NCBI RefSeq assembly: GCF_026342735.1
Contig: NZ_JAPEMM010000001.1
Span: 992,001 to 1,056,000, forward strand
Length of the DNA: 64,000 nucleotides
Reading direction: 5' to 3'
Source: Streptomyces sp. NBC_00193
GTDB taxonomy: Bacteria > Actinomycetota > Actinomycetes > Streptomycetales > Streptomycetaceae
The position numbers and the translations under genes are program-made. Position 1 is the stretch's first letter, and each line of letters begins with the position of its first letter. Positions 38,980-48,442 of the stretch are shown in pieces. The notes under the pieces were generated by a model, which was given only the letters and a program-made list of their open reading frames with translations, did not search any database and was not told the DNA's origin.

Positions 38980-40083
38980 TCAGTCCGTCGGCTCCGCCAC
39001 GGCCTTCGCCGCGCCCGGGAGGGCCGGGTCGCCCGGGGCCTGGTCGGGGGCGTTCTCCGGGTGGTGGCAGGCCACCTGGTGGCCGGTCTTCAGCGCGAGG
39101 AGCGGGGGCTCCTGCGTGGTGCAGACCTGGGTCGCCTTCCAGCACCGGGTGTGGAAGCGGCAGCCGGAGGGCGGGGAGATCGGCGAGGGGACGTCGCCCT
39201 TGAGCAGGATGCGGCCGCTCTTGGCGCCCCGTCGGCGCGGGTCCGGGACCGGGACCGCCGACATCAGCGCCGTCGTGTACGGGTGCATCGGCGCCGTGTA
39301 CAGGGACTTGTTGTCCGCGAGCTCGACGATCTTGCCGAGGTACATGACCGCGATCCGGTCCGAGACGTGCCGGATGACCGACAGGTCGTGGGCGATGATC
39401 ACGTACGTGAGGCCGAGCTCCTCCTGGAGGTCGTCCAGCAGGTTGACCACCTGGGCCTGGATCGAGACGTCCAGGGCCGAGACCGGCTCGTCCGCCACGA
39501 CGAGCTTCGGCTTCAGGGCCAGTGCGCGGGCGATGCCGATGCGCTGGCGCTGACCGCCGGAGAACTCGTGCGGGTAGCGGTTGTAGTGCTCCGGGTTGAG
39601 GCCCACCAGGGAGAGGAGGCGCTGGACCTCCGCCTTGAGGCCGCCCTCGGGCTGGACTCCCTGGAGCTTGAACGGGGCACTGACGATGGTGCCCACCGTG
39701 TGCCGCGGGTTCAGCGAGCCGTAGGGGTCCTGGAAGATCATCTGCACGTCGCGGCGCATCGGACGCATGCCGGCCACGCTCAGGTGCGTGATGTCCTTGC
39801 CCTCGAACTCGACCTTTCCGCCGGTCGGTTCGAGCAGCCGGGTGATCAGCCGGCCCATGGTCGACTTGCCGCAGCCGGACTCGCCGACGACGCCGAGGGT
39901 CTCACCGCGCCGGACGTCGAAGTCGATGCCGTCGACGGCCTTCACGGCCCCGACCTGGCGGCGCAGCAGCCCCTTGGAGATGGGGAAGTGCTTGACCAGT
40001 CCGGTCACCCGCAGCAGCGGCTCCGGGGAGTCCACCGCCTGGGCCGGGACGGTGACCGCCGCCGCCTTCTCACTCTTGCTCAT
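38980..40083 (-). CDS. Peptide ABC transporter ATP-binding protein (DppF/OppF-like)
   Basis: 367 residues from the ATG at 40083; an in-frame GTG at 40092 would overlap the upstream stop (GTGA). Walker [11 protein letters not shown]-loop [14 protein letters not shown], signature SGGQRQR, Walker B LVVADEP and the D-loop SALDVS are all present. The C-terminal oligopeptide-transporter extension has four Cys ([15 protein letters not shown] then ACHHPE), the arrangement reported to hold a [4Fe-4S] cluster in some DppD/DppF proteins. It pairs with the next ATPase to power peptide uptake. Last gene of the operon. Confidence 0.94.
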   Translation of the reverse strand: MSKSEKAAAVTVPAQAVDSPEPLLRVTGLVKHFPISKGLLRRQVGAVKAVDGIDFDVRRGETLGVVGESGCGKSTMGRLITRLLEPTGGKVEFEGKDITHLSVAGMRPMRRDVQMIFQDPYGSLNPRHTVGTIVSAPFKLQGVQPEGGLKAEVQRLLSLVGLNPEHYNRYPHEFSGGQRQRIGIARALALKPKLVVADEPVSALDVSIQAQVVNLLDDLQEELGLTYVIIAHDLSVIRHVSDRIAVMYLGKIVELADNKSLYTAPMHPYTTALMSAVPVPDPRRRGAKSGRILLKGDVPSPISPPSGCRFHTRCWKATQVCTTQEPPLLALKTGHQVACHHPENAPDQAPGDPALPGAAKAVAEPTD

Positions 40084-40088
40084 GTCGC

Positions 40089-41210
40089 TCACAGCTTCGG
40101 CGCAATCTCTTCGGTCCAGATCCGGTCCCGCTGCTCCGGGGAGAGGTGACAGGCGGCCCAGTGCCGGCCTGCGCCCTCCGCGGAGGTGTCGACGAGGGAC
40201 AGCTCGGGCCGTACGGTCCGCGTGACATCGCCCTTGGGCAGGTCGGCGTACGGGCACCGGGGGTTGAAGGCGCAGCCGCTCGGGATGTTGATCAGGCTGG
40301 GCGGCGAGCCCTTGACCGGGATGAGGCGTTCGGTCTGTTCCCGGTCGATGCGGGGCATCGAGCCGAGCAGGCCCCAGGTGTACGGGTGGCGGGGCTCGTA
40401 GAACACCTTCTCCGCGCTGCCGCGCTCCACGCACCGGCCGCCGTACATCACGAGGAGGTCGTCGGCCATCTCGGCGACCACGCCGAGGTCGTGCGTGATC
40501 ATGATGACCGCGGAGCCGAACTCCTTCTGCAGGTCCCGGATCAGGTCGAGGATCTGCGCCTGGACGGTGACGTCGAGGGCGGTGGTGGGCTCGTCCGCGA
40601 TGAGCAGTTCGGGGTTGTTGACCAGCGCCATCGCGATCATCGCGCGCTGGCGCATGCCGCCGGAGAACTCGTGCGGGTAGCTGTCGACCCGCTTGTGCGG
40701 CTCGGGGATGCCCACGCGGTCGAGGAGCTCGACGGCCCGCTTGCGGGCGGCCTTCTTGTCGGCCTTGTTGTGGACCCGGTAGGCCTCGGCGATCTGCTTG
40801 CCCACGGTGAAGTAGGGGTGCATCGCCGACAGCGGGTCCTGGAAGATCATCGCGATCTCCCGGCCGCGCAGCTTGCGGACCTCTTCCTCGGGGCTGGACA
40901 GCAGTTCCTTGCCGTCGAGCCAGATCTCGCCGGAGATCCGGGCCCGCTGGCGGCCGTACTGGCCGACCCGGTGCAGGCCCATGATGCCCAGCGAGGTCAC
41001 CGATTTGCCGGAGCCGGACTCGCCGACGATGCCGAGGGTCTTGCCCTTCTCCAGCGTGAAGGAGAGTCCGTCCACGGACTTGACCAGGCCGTCTTCCGTG
41101 GGGAAGTGCACCTTGAGGTCGCGTACGTCGAGGAACGCGGTGCCGGGCGCGCCGGTGGCGACGGGCTCGTTCGGTGCGCCCGTCACGGCGGGCGTCGTCG
41201 AATCGGTCAT
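40089..41210 (-). CDS. Peptide ABC transporter ATP-binding protein (DppD/OppD-like)
   Basis: 373 residues. Walker [11 protein letters not shown]-loop [14 protein letters not shown], signature SGGMRQR, Walker [14 protein letters not shown] and the H-loop [13 protein letters not shown]. The C-terminal extension contains [15 protein letters not shown] and a later AACHLSP. The ATG at 41210 overlaps the permease stop by 4 nt. Forms a heterodimeric motor with the DppF-like protein. Confidence 0.94.
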   Translation of the reverse strand: MTDSTTPAVTGAPNEPVATGAPGTAFLDVRDLKVHFPTEDGLVKSVDGLSFTLEKGKTLGIVGESGSGKSVTSLGIMGLHRVGQYGRQRARISGEIWLDGKELLSSPEEEVRKLRGREIAMIFQDPLSAMHPYFTVGKQIAEAYRVHNKADKKAARKRAVELLDRVGIPEPHKRVDSYPHEFSGGMRQRAMIAMALVNNPELLIADEPTTALDVTVQAQILDLIRDLQKEFGSAVIMITHDLGVVAEMADDLLVMYGGRCVERGSAEKVFYEPRHPYTWGLLGSMPRIDREQTERLIPVKGSPPSLINIPSGCAFNPRCPYADLPKGDVTRTVRPELSLVDTSAEGAGRHWAACHLSPEQRDRIWTEEIAPKL

Positions 41211-42205
41211 GACAGCCTCACTCGGGGGTCGATCACCGCGTACAAGAGGTCGACGACGAGGTTGGCCGCGACGACGAAGAAGGCGGAGATCAAGGTGATG
41301 CCGAGAATGACCGGCAGGTCGTGCTCGCTGATGGCGCGGACGGCGCTGTAGCCGAGGCCGTGCAGCGAGAAGGTGTACTCGGTGAGGACGGCGCCGCCCA
41401 TGAGCGCGCCCAGGTCGAGGCCCAGGACGGTCAGGATCGGCGTCATGGTCGAGCGCATCGCGTGCTTGCCGATGACGACGGGTTCCGTCAGTCCCTTGGC
41501 GCGTGCGGTGCGGATGTAGTCCTCGTTGAGCACTTCGAGCATGGTCGCGCGGGTGAGTCGCGCGTACATCGCCGCGTAGAGGAAGGCGAGCGAGACCCAC
41601 GGCAGGACCATGCCGTTGAACCAGGCTCCCGGATCCTCGGCGAAGGTCTTCTCCGGCCGCCCGAACCAGCCGAGCTGGTCGGAGAAGAGGGCGATGGCGA
41701 GCATGCCCGTGAAGTAGATGGGGAGGGAGACGCCGGCGAGGGCGAGGCCCATGGCCGAACGGTCCAGGACCGAACCGCGCTTGAGGGCGGAGATGACGCC
41801 TGCGGCGACACCGCCGATCACCCAGAGCACGACGGCACCGGCGGCGAGCGAGAGGGTGACGGGCAGCCAGTCGGTCAGCAGCGGCCACACCTCCTGCTCG
41901 CTCTTGAAGGAGTATCCGAAGCAGGGCGCGGCGCAGTGCGTGACGTCGTTGCCGTTGGCGTACGTACGACCCGCCACCAGCCCGACGACGAACTTGCCGA
42001 ACTGGACGAGGATCGGGTCGGCGAGACCCATCTTCTGCCGGATGCCCTCGATGGCGGCGGGGTCGGACTGCTTGCCGACGAAGTACAGGGCCGGGTCCGT
42101 CCCGATCATCTTCGGGAAGAGGAAGAAGATTCCGAAGGTCACCAGCGAGATGACCAACAGCATGACGATGACGGCGAAGATCCGCCGGATGAGATATGCA
42201 AGCAC
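41207..42205 (-). CDS. Peptide ABC transporter permease (DppB/OppB-like)
   Basis: 332 residues with six membrane helices. The N-terminal [20 protein letters not shown] helix and the long periplasmic loop to about residue 105 are typical of DppB. The EAA-type coupling loop reads [20 protein letters not shown] (about 215-234). A second signature [16 protein letters not shown] follows. It forms the channel with the DppC-like permease. Confidence 0.94.
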   Translation of the reverse strand: MLAYLIRRIFAVIVMLLVISLVTFGIFFLFPKMIGTDPALYFVGKQSDPAAIEGIRQKMGLADPILVQFGKFVVGLVAGRTYANGNDVTHCAAPCFGYSFKSEQEVWPLLTDWLPVTLSLAAGAVVLWVIGGVAAGVISALKRGSVLDRSAMGLALAGVSLPIYFTGMLAIALFSDQLGWFGRPEKTFAEDPGAWFNGMVLPWVSLAFLYAAMYARLTRATMLEVLNEDYIRTARAKGLTEPVVIGKHAMRSTMTPILTVLGLDLGALMGGAVLTEYTFSLHGLGYSAVRAISEHDLPVILGITLISAFFVVAANLVVDLLYAVIDPRVRLS

Positions 42206-42331
42206 TGCGCTCGGCCTGGCCGCGGCCCGGGGACGCCCTCTTCTGGAGAGCGCCCCCGAGCCGCCGCCGCGGCCATCACCTGCCCTTCGTGCCTAGCGGG
42301 TGTGGCACTGGAACTGAATGGGACGGTCGGT
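42206..42331. other. Spacer between solute-binding protein and permease genes
   Basis: 126 bp inside the peptide-transporter operon. Contains a GC-rich potential hairpin (CCCCGAGCCGCCGCCGCGG region) that could reduce read-through downstream of the highly expressed binding-protein gene, a common arrangement. No gene. Confidence 0.35.
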
Positions 42332-44113
42332 CTACTGGACGCCGAGCGAGGCGTAGTCGTAGCGGCCGTTGTACGCGTCGGAGGTGTAGACGTTGGTCAG
42401 ACGGCTGCTGCGCCAAGAGATCGTCTTGTCGTAGACGAAGGGCAGGTAGACCGCGGCCTCGGAGACCTTCTGGTTCATCTGCTTGTAGATGTCGCCGGCC
42501 TTGTTGGGGTCGGTCTCCGCGATGGCGTCGTCGAACAGCTTGTTGATCGCCGGGTCGTTGAGCTCGGAGAAGTTGTTGTTGCCGCTCTGCAGGATGAAGC
42601 GGCCGTCGACCAGCGGCTGGGAGAAGCCCTGACCGGTCGGGAAGTCGGCGCCCCAGCCCATGATGATGATGCCGTAGCCCTTCTCCTTGACCACCTTCGG
42701 CGAACCGATGATGCCGGAGGTCTGGGCGCCGTCGAACTGGTCGACGTCGGCCTCGATGCCGACCTGCTTCAGGGCGTTCTGCAGGGAGACGGCCGTGGCG
42801 ACCTCGACCGGCTTGTTGTTGCGGACCGCGATGGTGGTCTTGAAGCCGGTCTCCTTGCCACAGGCCTTCAGCGCGGCCTTGGCCTTCTCGACGTCGGGCT
42901 TGCCGTCGTTCGTCAGGACACCGTACGGGTCGTACTTGCCGTCAGCGCCCTTGATGCCCAGCGGCAGCATGTTGGGGGCGATGTCGCCACCGGCCTGCGG
43001 GCCGCCGCGGGCGGTCTGCAGGGACTTGTGGTCGGCCGCGTAGATGACGGCCTTGCGGCACTCGATGTTGTCGAACGGCGCGACGGTCTGCGGCATCACG
43101 GCGTACCGGATGAAGCCGGTCTGGCCGTTGTCCAGGTTGTCCTTGTGGTCCTTCAGCGCGGTGGCGCGGGCCGCCTGGCCGATGCCGGTCGCGTTGATGT
43201 CCAGGTCGAACTCGCCGTTCATCAGGCGCTTGTCCATGTCGTCCGCGTTCGCCATGAACGTGACCGAGATGGTGTCCGGGAGCGCCTTGCGGATGGTGTC
43301 CGACTCGGCCTTCCAGGCGGTGTTGCGCGAGAGCTTCATGCTCTTGTTGGGCTCGTACGAGTCGATCTTGTACGGGCCGTTGGAGAAGGGCTTGAGGCCG
43401 TACTTGGCCGCGGTGTCCTTGTCCTGCTTGACCGGGCTGGCGGCCGGCATGGCCAGCATCTGCTCGAAGTCGCCGTTGGGCGCGGGGAGCTTGAAGATGA
43501 TGGTCTTCGCGTCCGGGGTCTCGATCGCCTTGAGGCCGAGCTTGTCCGGGCTGGGGTCCTTGTACGGACCCGGGTACTCGGTCTTCGGGTCGAGGACCTG
43601 CATCAGGTAGACCGGGCCGCCGGAGATGACGTCCTGGGCCCAGGTGCGCTCGATGCCGTACTTCACGTCCTGGGCGGTGACGGGGGTGCCGTCCTCCCAG
43701 GTCACGTTGTCCTTGAGGGTGTACTTGTAGGTCTTGCCGCCGTCGCTGATCTCCGCGTTGGCGGTGGCCAGGTCGGGGACGAGCTCGGTGCTCTTGGAGC
43801 CCGGCTCCGCCTTGAAGCTGACGAGCTGGCGGGCGTAGTAGCGGGAGAAGTCCCACATGAAGCCGTAGTAGCCGCGCTGCGGGTCCCACGAGTCGGCTTC
43901 CTGGGTACCGACGAACTTCAGCTCGCCGCCCGTCTTGGTCGACGCGTTGGCGACCTTGCCGATGGCGGCGTTGAAGCCGCCCGCCGCGGCCGGCTTGTCT
44001 TCCGTCTTCGCCTTGCCGTCGTCTCCGCCACAGGCGGTCGCGGACAGCATCGTCGCGAGCACGACGGCCGTGCCGGCGACGAGCCTGCGCTTGGACATGC
44101 GATGGGTAGTCAC
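42332..44113 (-). CDS. Peptide ABC transporter substrate-binding lipoprotein
   Basis: 593 residues. The signal sequence MTTHRMSKRRLVAGTAVVLA leads to a lipobox-like LSATACGG, with the lipid-anchored Cys at about 28. The mature part is an SBP family 5 protein: YYARQLVSFKAEPGS, LVPDLATANAEISDGGKTYK, WEDGTPVTAQDVKYGIERTW and NNNFSELNDPAINKLFDD. It captures extracellular peptides for the permeases. An ATG five codons later is an alternative start. Unusually it lies between the two permease genes. Confidence 0.94.
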   Translation of the reverse strand: MTTHRMSKRRLVAGTAVVLATMLSATACGGDDGKAKTEDKPAAAGGFNAAIGKVANASTKTGGELKFVGTQEADSWDPQRGYYGFMWDFSRYYARQLVSFKAEPGSKSTELVPDLATANAEISDGGKTYKYTLKDNVTWEDGTPVTAQDVKYGIERTWAQDVISGGPVYLMQVLDPKTEYPGPYKDPSPDKLGLKAIETPDAKTIIFKLPAPNGDFEQMLAMPAASPVKQDKDTAAKYGLKPFSNGPYKIDSYEPNKSMKLSRNTAWKAESDTIRKALPDTISVTFMANADDMDKRLMNGEFDLDINATGIGQAARATALKDHKDNLDNGQTGFIRYAVMPQTVAPFDNIECRKAVIYAADHKSLQTARGGPQAGGDIAPNMLPLGIKGADGKYDPYGVLTNDGKPDVEKAKAALKACGKETGFKTTIAVRNNKPVEVATAVSLQNALKQVGIEADVDQFDGAQTSGIIGSPKVVKEKGYGIIIMGWGADFPTGQGFSQPLVDGRFILQSGNNNFSELNDPAINKLFDDAIAETDPNKAGDIYKQMNQKVSEAAVYLPFVYDKTISWRSSRLTNVYTSDAYNGRYDYASLGVQ

Positions 44114-44215
44114 GATGCTCGCAACCCTCCGTTGTGATTCCGGTTCGAAGCCGGGTTCCGGTGTGCCCTGCGGTTCTGACCTACGGGTGCCCTGCGGGAT
44201 GACCTGCGGGGACGG

Positions 44216-45211
44216 CTAACGGGAGCCCTTCGGGTCGAGGGCGTCGCGGACGCCGTCGCCGAAGAGGTTGAAGGCCAGCACGGTGATGAAGATCGCCATG
44301 CCGGGGAAGATCATGAAGAGCGGATCGTCCTCATAGGTCCGCACGGCCGTCGAGAGGGTCTCGCCCCAGGACGGTGTGGGCGGCTTGACGCCGACGCCCA
44401 GGAAGCTGAGCGCGGCCTCGGTCAGCACGTTGGTGGGGATCATCAGCGTCGCGTAGACGGTGATCGGCGCGACCAGGTTCGGCAGCAGCTCGCGGAAGAG
44501 GATGTACATCCGTCCCGCGCCCAGGCTCCGCGCGGCTTCGACGTACTCCCGTTCGCGCAGCGACAGGGTCTGTCCGCGGACGATGCGGCCGATGTAGGGC
44601 CAGCCGAAGAAGCCGATCACCAGGACCAGTACGGCGATCCGCAGGCCCGATCCCTCGAAGCCCCAGAGCTTGCCGGGGACGACCGAGATCAGCGCGATGA
44701 TGAAGAGCAGCTGCGGGAAGGCGAGCAGCAGGTCCATGACCCGGCTGATGGCCGCGTCGACCCAGCCGCCGAAGTAGCCGGCGACGATGCCGAAGAAGGT
44801 GCCCATCGAGACCGCCACGAAGGCGGACAGGAAGGCGACCAGCAGCGAGATGCGGGCGCCGTAGACGATGCGGCTGAACACGTCGCGGCCGTTGACCGGC
44901 TCGACGCCCAGCAGGAAGTCGCTGCTCATGCCGCCGTTGGGACCGGCGGGCAGGCCCAGCAACGGGTCCAGCAGGTCTTCGTGCAGCTCCTCCGGGGGGT
45001 GGCCGAACGCGCTGACGATCAGCGGCGCGAACAGTGCGACGAGGATCAGCAGGAGCACGACGAAACCGCCGGCCAGCGCGACCTTGTCGCGCTTGAGCCG
45101 CATCCAGGCGATGCGGCCGGGCGAGCGGCCTTCGATGGCCTTGGCGGGGACGTCGGCTACGGACACGGGTGCGGGTGTCTCCGCGCTCATGTCGTGCAGT
45201 GGTGCCGTCAT
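44216..45211 (-). CDS. Peptide ABC transporter permease (DppC/OppC-like)
   Basis: 331 residues from the ATG at 45211 (MTAPLHDMSAETP); an ATG seven codons later is possible. Features of DppC: N-terminal cytoplasmic GRIAWMRLKRDKVALAGG, GPNGGMSSDFLLGVEPVNGR, DVFSRIVYGARISLLVAF and the coupling loop REREYVEAARSLGAGRMYIL. Six helices. First gene of the operon C-A-B-D-F; promoter region lies in 45212-45630. Confidence 0.93.
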   Translation of the reverse strand: MTAPLHDMSAETPAPVSVADVPAKAIEGRSPGRIAWMRLKRDKVALAGGFVVLLLILVALFAPLIVSAFGHPPEELHEDLLDPLLGLPAGPNGGMSSDFLLGVEPVNGRDVFSRIVYGARISLLVAFLSAFVAVSMGTFFGIVAGYFGGWVDAAISRVMDLLLAFPQLLFIIALISVVPGKLWGFEGSGLRIAVLVLVIGFFGWPYIGRIVRGQTLSLREREYVEAARSLGAGRMYILFRELLPNLVAPITVYATLMIPTNVLTEAALSFLGVGVKPPTPSWGETLSTAVRTYEDDPLFMIFPGMAIFITVLAFNLFGDGVRDALDPKGSR

Positions 45212-45631
45212 CGTGGTGGGGACCCCTCTCGGCCGACGGGTGGGCCGGCCCATGCCCGCCGCTGTGGCGGCGTTGGTGCGGAGTGGCGCTCGGAGTGCGA
45301 GGTACGGATGTGTGCTGCGGAACGGGCCGTGCTGGTGGTGCGCATGGTGCTGTGCGAAACAACAGGCGAAGTTCCCGTGACGGGATCGTCCTTGGAGGAC
45401 TCACCCGCTCTTGGGTGGGGAGTCTTCATCGGGCGCTCGATCAGCCGCCAGACCCGCAGGTGAATGGATGCGCAACCGTGATCTGAGGGTCGAGTTCCCG
45501 TTATCCGGACTTCGCTGCCATCTCAGCGGAGCAAGACATGCTGTTCGGTACGGAATCGGACATGGCGCCCAACTCGGCGCACTAGTGCGCCTATTGGGCG
45601 TACATCAGCGTCGAAATCAGGACAACGCAAA
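45212..45631. promoter_or_regulatory. Leader/promoter region of the peptide transporter operon
   Basis: About 420 bp without a gene I accept. It holds an imperfect hairpin GACTCACCC / GGGTGGGGAGTC (45399-45424) and the long dyad at 45566-45600. The lower GC content around 45480-45620 suits a promoter. Confidence 0.5.
45566..45600. promoter_or_regulatory. 35-bp dyad with a perfect 16-nt palindromic core
   Basis: The core GGCGCACTAGTGCGCC (45576-45591) is perfectly palindromic and is flanked symmetrically by CGCCCAA (45566-45572) and TTGGGCG (45594-45600). The nested symmetry is what a dimer-of-dimers repressor site looks like, and it lies in the presumed promoter region of the peptide ABC operon about 355 bp before its first start codon. 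Confidence 0.55.
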
Positions 45632-45661
45632 GGCCGCACGGAACGACTGTTCCGTGCGGCC
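45632..45661 (-). terminator. Terminator hairpin after the first SseB gene
   Basis: A perfect 13-bp stem, GGCCGCACGGAAC (45632-45644) with its complement (45649-45661), and a 4-nt GACT loop. It lies 24 bp beyond the stop of the leftward gene at 45685. Confidence 0.85.
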
Positions 45662-45684
45662 TCGGGTGGATGAATACCGATGTC

Positions 45685-46425
45685 TCAGTAGGCGGGCGCT
45701 TGTCCCTCGCGGTCGTAGAAGGGCCTGGTTTGCGCCCGCAGCCACATCGCCACCGGATCGTGTTCGTCCGCGAGCGCGACCGTGCACACGGGCACTCCCT
45801 CGGGGACCGCGCCGACCGACTGGCGCATCATCTCGCGCACGGATTCCAGCGCGTGCGCGGAGGCGTCGTACAGGTCGAGCCCGACGGCGAGGTACGGGGA
45901 CCCCAGCGCGGGCTGCACCCAGGCACGGCGCAGCGAGCGGACGGCGGGCGTGCGGTGCGCGTGCTGCGTGAGCAGCCCGTAGAACTGCGGCAGCTCGATG
46001 GCGGGCTCGGACAGCCGCAGCGGGCCGGCCGGCATCCGGTCCAGCCCGGTGGCGATCCGGCGCAGGTCGGCCCAGGGAATGCCGACGCCGCCGCCCTGGG
46101 CGTGCGGGTTGAGCCACAGCCCCCAGCGGTCGGGGTAGAGGGCGCGGGCGATGTCCCGGCCGGTGACCACCTCGTACCCGCGGTTCCAGCCGCTGGCGGC
46201 CAGTTCCTGCGGGGAGGTCACGCAGGGCGCGTACCCGAGGCCCTCGACCTCCATGCCGCCGTACTGGGCCTCCGGAGAGCCGGGCTGCCCCTGCCAGAGG
46301 AGCATCCACAGCCGTCCCTCGGCCAGGGCGTGCAGGAGAGACTCGTAGCTCTCGTAGCGCCCCGGAGTCACCTGGCGCAGCATGTGCTCGACCTGCCCGA
46401 CCGCGGCCGTGCCTGACGCACTCAC
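45685..46425 (-). CDS. SseB-family protein (first of two)
   Basis: 246 residues from a GTG at 46425 with AGGGG upstream. The SseB N-terminal pattern is seen in YESLLHALAEGRLWMLLWQG, GYAPCVTSPQELAAS and IARALYPDRWGLWLNPHAQGG. The C-terminal half (AWVQPALGSPYLAVGLDLY then PVCTVALADEHDPVAMWL) matches the SseB C-terminal domain. SseB was named in E. coli, where overexpression enhances serine sensitivity; the molecular function is unknown. It sits in a two-copy tandem just upstream of the glycine/serine locus on the other strand. Confidence 0.85.
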   Translation of the reverse strand: MSASGTAAVGQVEHMLRQVTPGRYESYESLLHALAEGRLWMLLWQGQPGSPEAQYGGMEVEGLGYAPCVTSPQELAASGWNRGYEVVTGRDIARALYPDRWGLWLNPHAQGGGVGIPWADLRRIATGLDRMPAGPLRLSEPAIELPQFYGLLTQHAHRTPAVRSLRRAWVQPALGSPYLAVGLDLYDASAHALESVREMMRQSVGAVPEGVPVCTVALADEHDPVAMWLRAQTRPFYDREGQAPAY

Positions 46426-46492
46426 CCGGTACCCCTCTTCGTCTGTTCGTCCGCCCGTCGTCCACGCGTGTCGGCCACCAGCTTAAGCGTCA

Positions 46493-47203
46493 CTACGGCA
46501 GGTAGAAGGGGCGTACGCGCTCACGTATGTAGTCGACGACCGGGTCCTCGGCGGCGTCGAGCAGGATCAACTGCACCGGCCAGGGCGGTGGTACGCGGGT
46601 CAGGGCGCGGCCGAGCGCGTCCATCGGGGCGTTTCGCATGCCGGGCTCCCATCCCACCAGGTGGACCCCGACGTACAGCTCCGGCGAGCCGCCCTCGACG
46701 CTGGCGAGGCAGCGGTGCGCGGAGGCGACGACTCCGGTGGTGCGGAACTCCTCCGCGGCGGCGGCCAGGAACTCGACCGGGTCCTCCTGCCAGTCGGGCT
46801 CGTAGAGCCGGACCCGGCCGCCGGTGGCGGGGCCGTCGAGCGGGCTGCGGCCGGTGCGGCAGAGCTCCGCTACGGCCGGCGGGGGCAGGGGCACGCCGAC
46901 GGATCCCTCGGGGTTGACCGCGATGCCGAGCTGCGGGGGCAGGCCGCGGGCGAAGTCCACGGCGGGGGCGACGGCGAAGTCCATGAGGGGCCCGGCGCAG
47001 GCGCGGAACTGCTCCTCGGAGCTGTAGACGGGCACGTAGGCGGCGCCGTCGATGTCCATGGTGGGCAGGCTCAGGCTGTTCACCCCGCCGGGCAGCGGGA
47101 TCCACAGGTGGCTCCGCCCGAGGACCTCGAGGATCCGCCCCCCGGCGTCCGCCTGTCCGAGCGCCGCCCCGAGCACCTGCTCCAGCTCGTTACCCGGCCA
47201 CAT
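46493..47203 (-). CDS. SseB-family protein (second of two)
   Basis: 236 residues. ELEQVLGAALGQADAGG, LWIPLPGG, YVPVYSSEEQFRACAG, FARGLPPQLGIAVNPEGSVG and a C-terminal domain ending DYIRERVRPFYLP. It shares the architecture and the final RPFY motif with the neighbour at 45685 (TRPFYDREG), so they are paralogues. GGAG lies 6 nt before the ATG. 67 bp separates the two genes, which are probably cotranscribed. Confidence 0.87.
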   Translation of the reverse strand: MWPGNELEQVLGAALGQADAGGRILEVLGRSHLWIPLPGGVNSLSLPTMDIDGAAYVPVYSSEEQFRACAGPLMDFAVAPAVDFARGLPPQLGIAVNPEGSVGVPLPPPAVAELCRTGRSPLDGPATGGRVRLYEPDWQEDPVEFLAAAAEEFRTTGVVASAHRCLASVEGGSPELYVGVHLVGWEPGMRNAPMDALGRALTRVPPPWPVQLILLDAAEDPVVDYIRERVRPFYLP

Positions 47204-47288
47204 GTACGTCTCCGCTCGCTTGCCCTTGGTCTCGACCCGAGATTAACGGGCGCCTGCGACACCCCGGCCGGGGGCCGGGGCCCGACCG

Positions 47289-47975
47289 CTAGAGGAAGCC
47301 GATCGACGTCAGCCGGGACGCCGCCCGGCGGTCCAGCAGGGTCACCGACGCGCAGCCGGCCGGCGGGCGGCCCGCCTCGGCCTCGCGCAGCAGCCGGGCC
47401 ACCGCGCCCCGGTGCCGGGCGAAGGCGTACGCCGAGACGCCCCGGCCCCGCGACGCCTGCCCGGCCCGGGCCTCCTCGGGGGTGGTGTCCAGCAGTACGA
47501 GGTGCAGCGCGCGGCCGCGCCGCCGGGCCGCGGAGGCCAGCAGGGCCCGTACCCAGCTCTGCGTACCGCAGTCGTGGACGACGGCCGGGGCCCCGGAGCG
47601 CAGCACCCGCCACAGGCCCCAGTAGTGCGCGATCCGGACCGCGGGCCGGTACACCGCGTAGGGCAGGGCGGCCGGCATCCGGCGCTCCCACCGCTCGCGG
47701 GCGTCCTGGGAGTCGATGCCGCCGCCCTCCGCGGCCCGCTTGATCAGGGTGCTCTTGCCGCCGCCGGGCAGTCCGGAGACCACCACGACGTCCCCGGCGG
47801 CGAAGCGGAGCGCCCGCGGGCCCTCGACCCCGCGCAGGTCTCGTACGGCTCCGGGCTCACCCGCCGCCCCGGCCGCCGCCGGATCCCGTACGACGGCGCG
47901 CTGCGTCGGCACCCCGGCCACCGCGCCCTCGACGGTGCCCGTGGTCGTCGCCGCCAGTACTCCGAATCTCCGCAC
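47289..47975 (-). CDS. P-loop ATPase / small-molecule-kinase-like protein
   Basis: 228 residues from a GTG at 47975 with GGGGGAGG upstream. The Walker A VVVSGLPGGGKSTLI is at about 63-77 and a Walker B-like APAVVHDCG follows at about 129. The RGRALHLVLLDTTPEEARAG stretch and the Arg-rich lid resemble the AAA_33/zeta-toxin-like or gluconate-kinase-like group. Substrate unknown. The N-terminal ~60 residues are low complexity. It is divergent from the riboswitch-led gcvT. Confidence 0.8.
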   Translation of the reverse strand: MRRFGVLAATTTGTVEGAVAGVPTQRAVVRDPAAAGAAGEPGAVRDLRGVEGPRALRFAAGDVVVVSGLPGGGKSTLIKRAAEGGGIDSQDARERWERRMPAALPYAVYRPAVRIAHYWGLWRVLRSGAPAVVHDCGTQSWVRALLASAARRRGRALHLVLLDTTPEEARAGQASRGRGVSAYAFARHRGAVARLLREAEAGRPPAGCASVTLLDRRAASRLTSIGFL

Positions 47976-48154
47976 AGTGATCGCCTCCCCCGATACGGGT
48001 CACTGGACCCGTTCCCCCTGAGTGTAAAGAGACGGTAATCCGGCGGTGCCGGTTCCGTTCCGGGTCCGGTCCGCTTGCGGACCCCCTCCCCCATTCGGCC
48101 GCACGTCGTGCAATGATGTGCGCCATCTGGACACCTAACTGCATACCGGCCGCT

Positions 48155-48400
48155 TGAATCCGCGCGGGAGAGTCCCGGCACGCCGCAAGGCGGTGCCCGG
48201 GCGCCGAAGGAGCAAGTACCTCCCTTGAATCTCTCAGGCCCCGTACCGCGTGGATGAGGCAGATCTGAAAAGCGAGCCGCGCCACCGCCCGTGAGGGCTC
48301 CGGCGACGGTTCCACCCAAGGTGCAAGTCGATGGCCTTCCCCTGGAAGCGGGGAACTCTCGGCGAACCTCTCAGGTTCCGATGACAGATGGGGAGGAACT
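48155..48400 (+). ncRNA. Tandem glycine riboswitch upstream of gcvT
   Basis: Two glycine aptamers follow one another. The first (about 48158-48268) has GCGGGAGAGTCC, GCGCCGAAGGAGCAAG and GAATCTCTCAGGC followed by GATGAGGCAGATCTGAAAAG. The second (about 48285-48398) has CGTGAGGGCTCC, CACCCAAGGTGCAAG, GGGGAACTCTCGGCGAACC, CCTCTCAGGT and GATGACAGATGGGGAGG. These are the conserved blocks of the gcvT RNA class. In known cases glycine binding turns on expression of the glycine-cleavage genes. The gcvT start at 48443 is about 45 nt after the second aptamer. Confidence 0.93.
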
Positions 48401-48442
48401 CCTCCTCGTCATGTCATGCCCTGGGACCCGGGAGCCACACCC

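Noticed and set aside
45208..45429. 73-aa leftward frame before the peptide transporter operon
   Set aside because: Low-complexity Ser/Thr/Pro/Arg sequence lacking a ribosome site; overlaps the first permease start.
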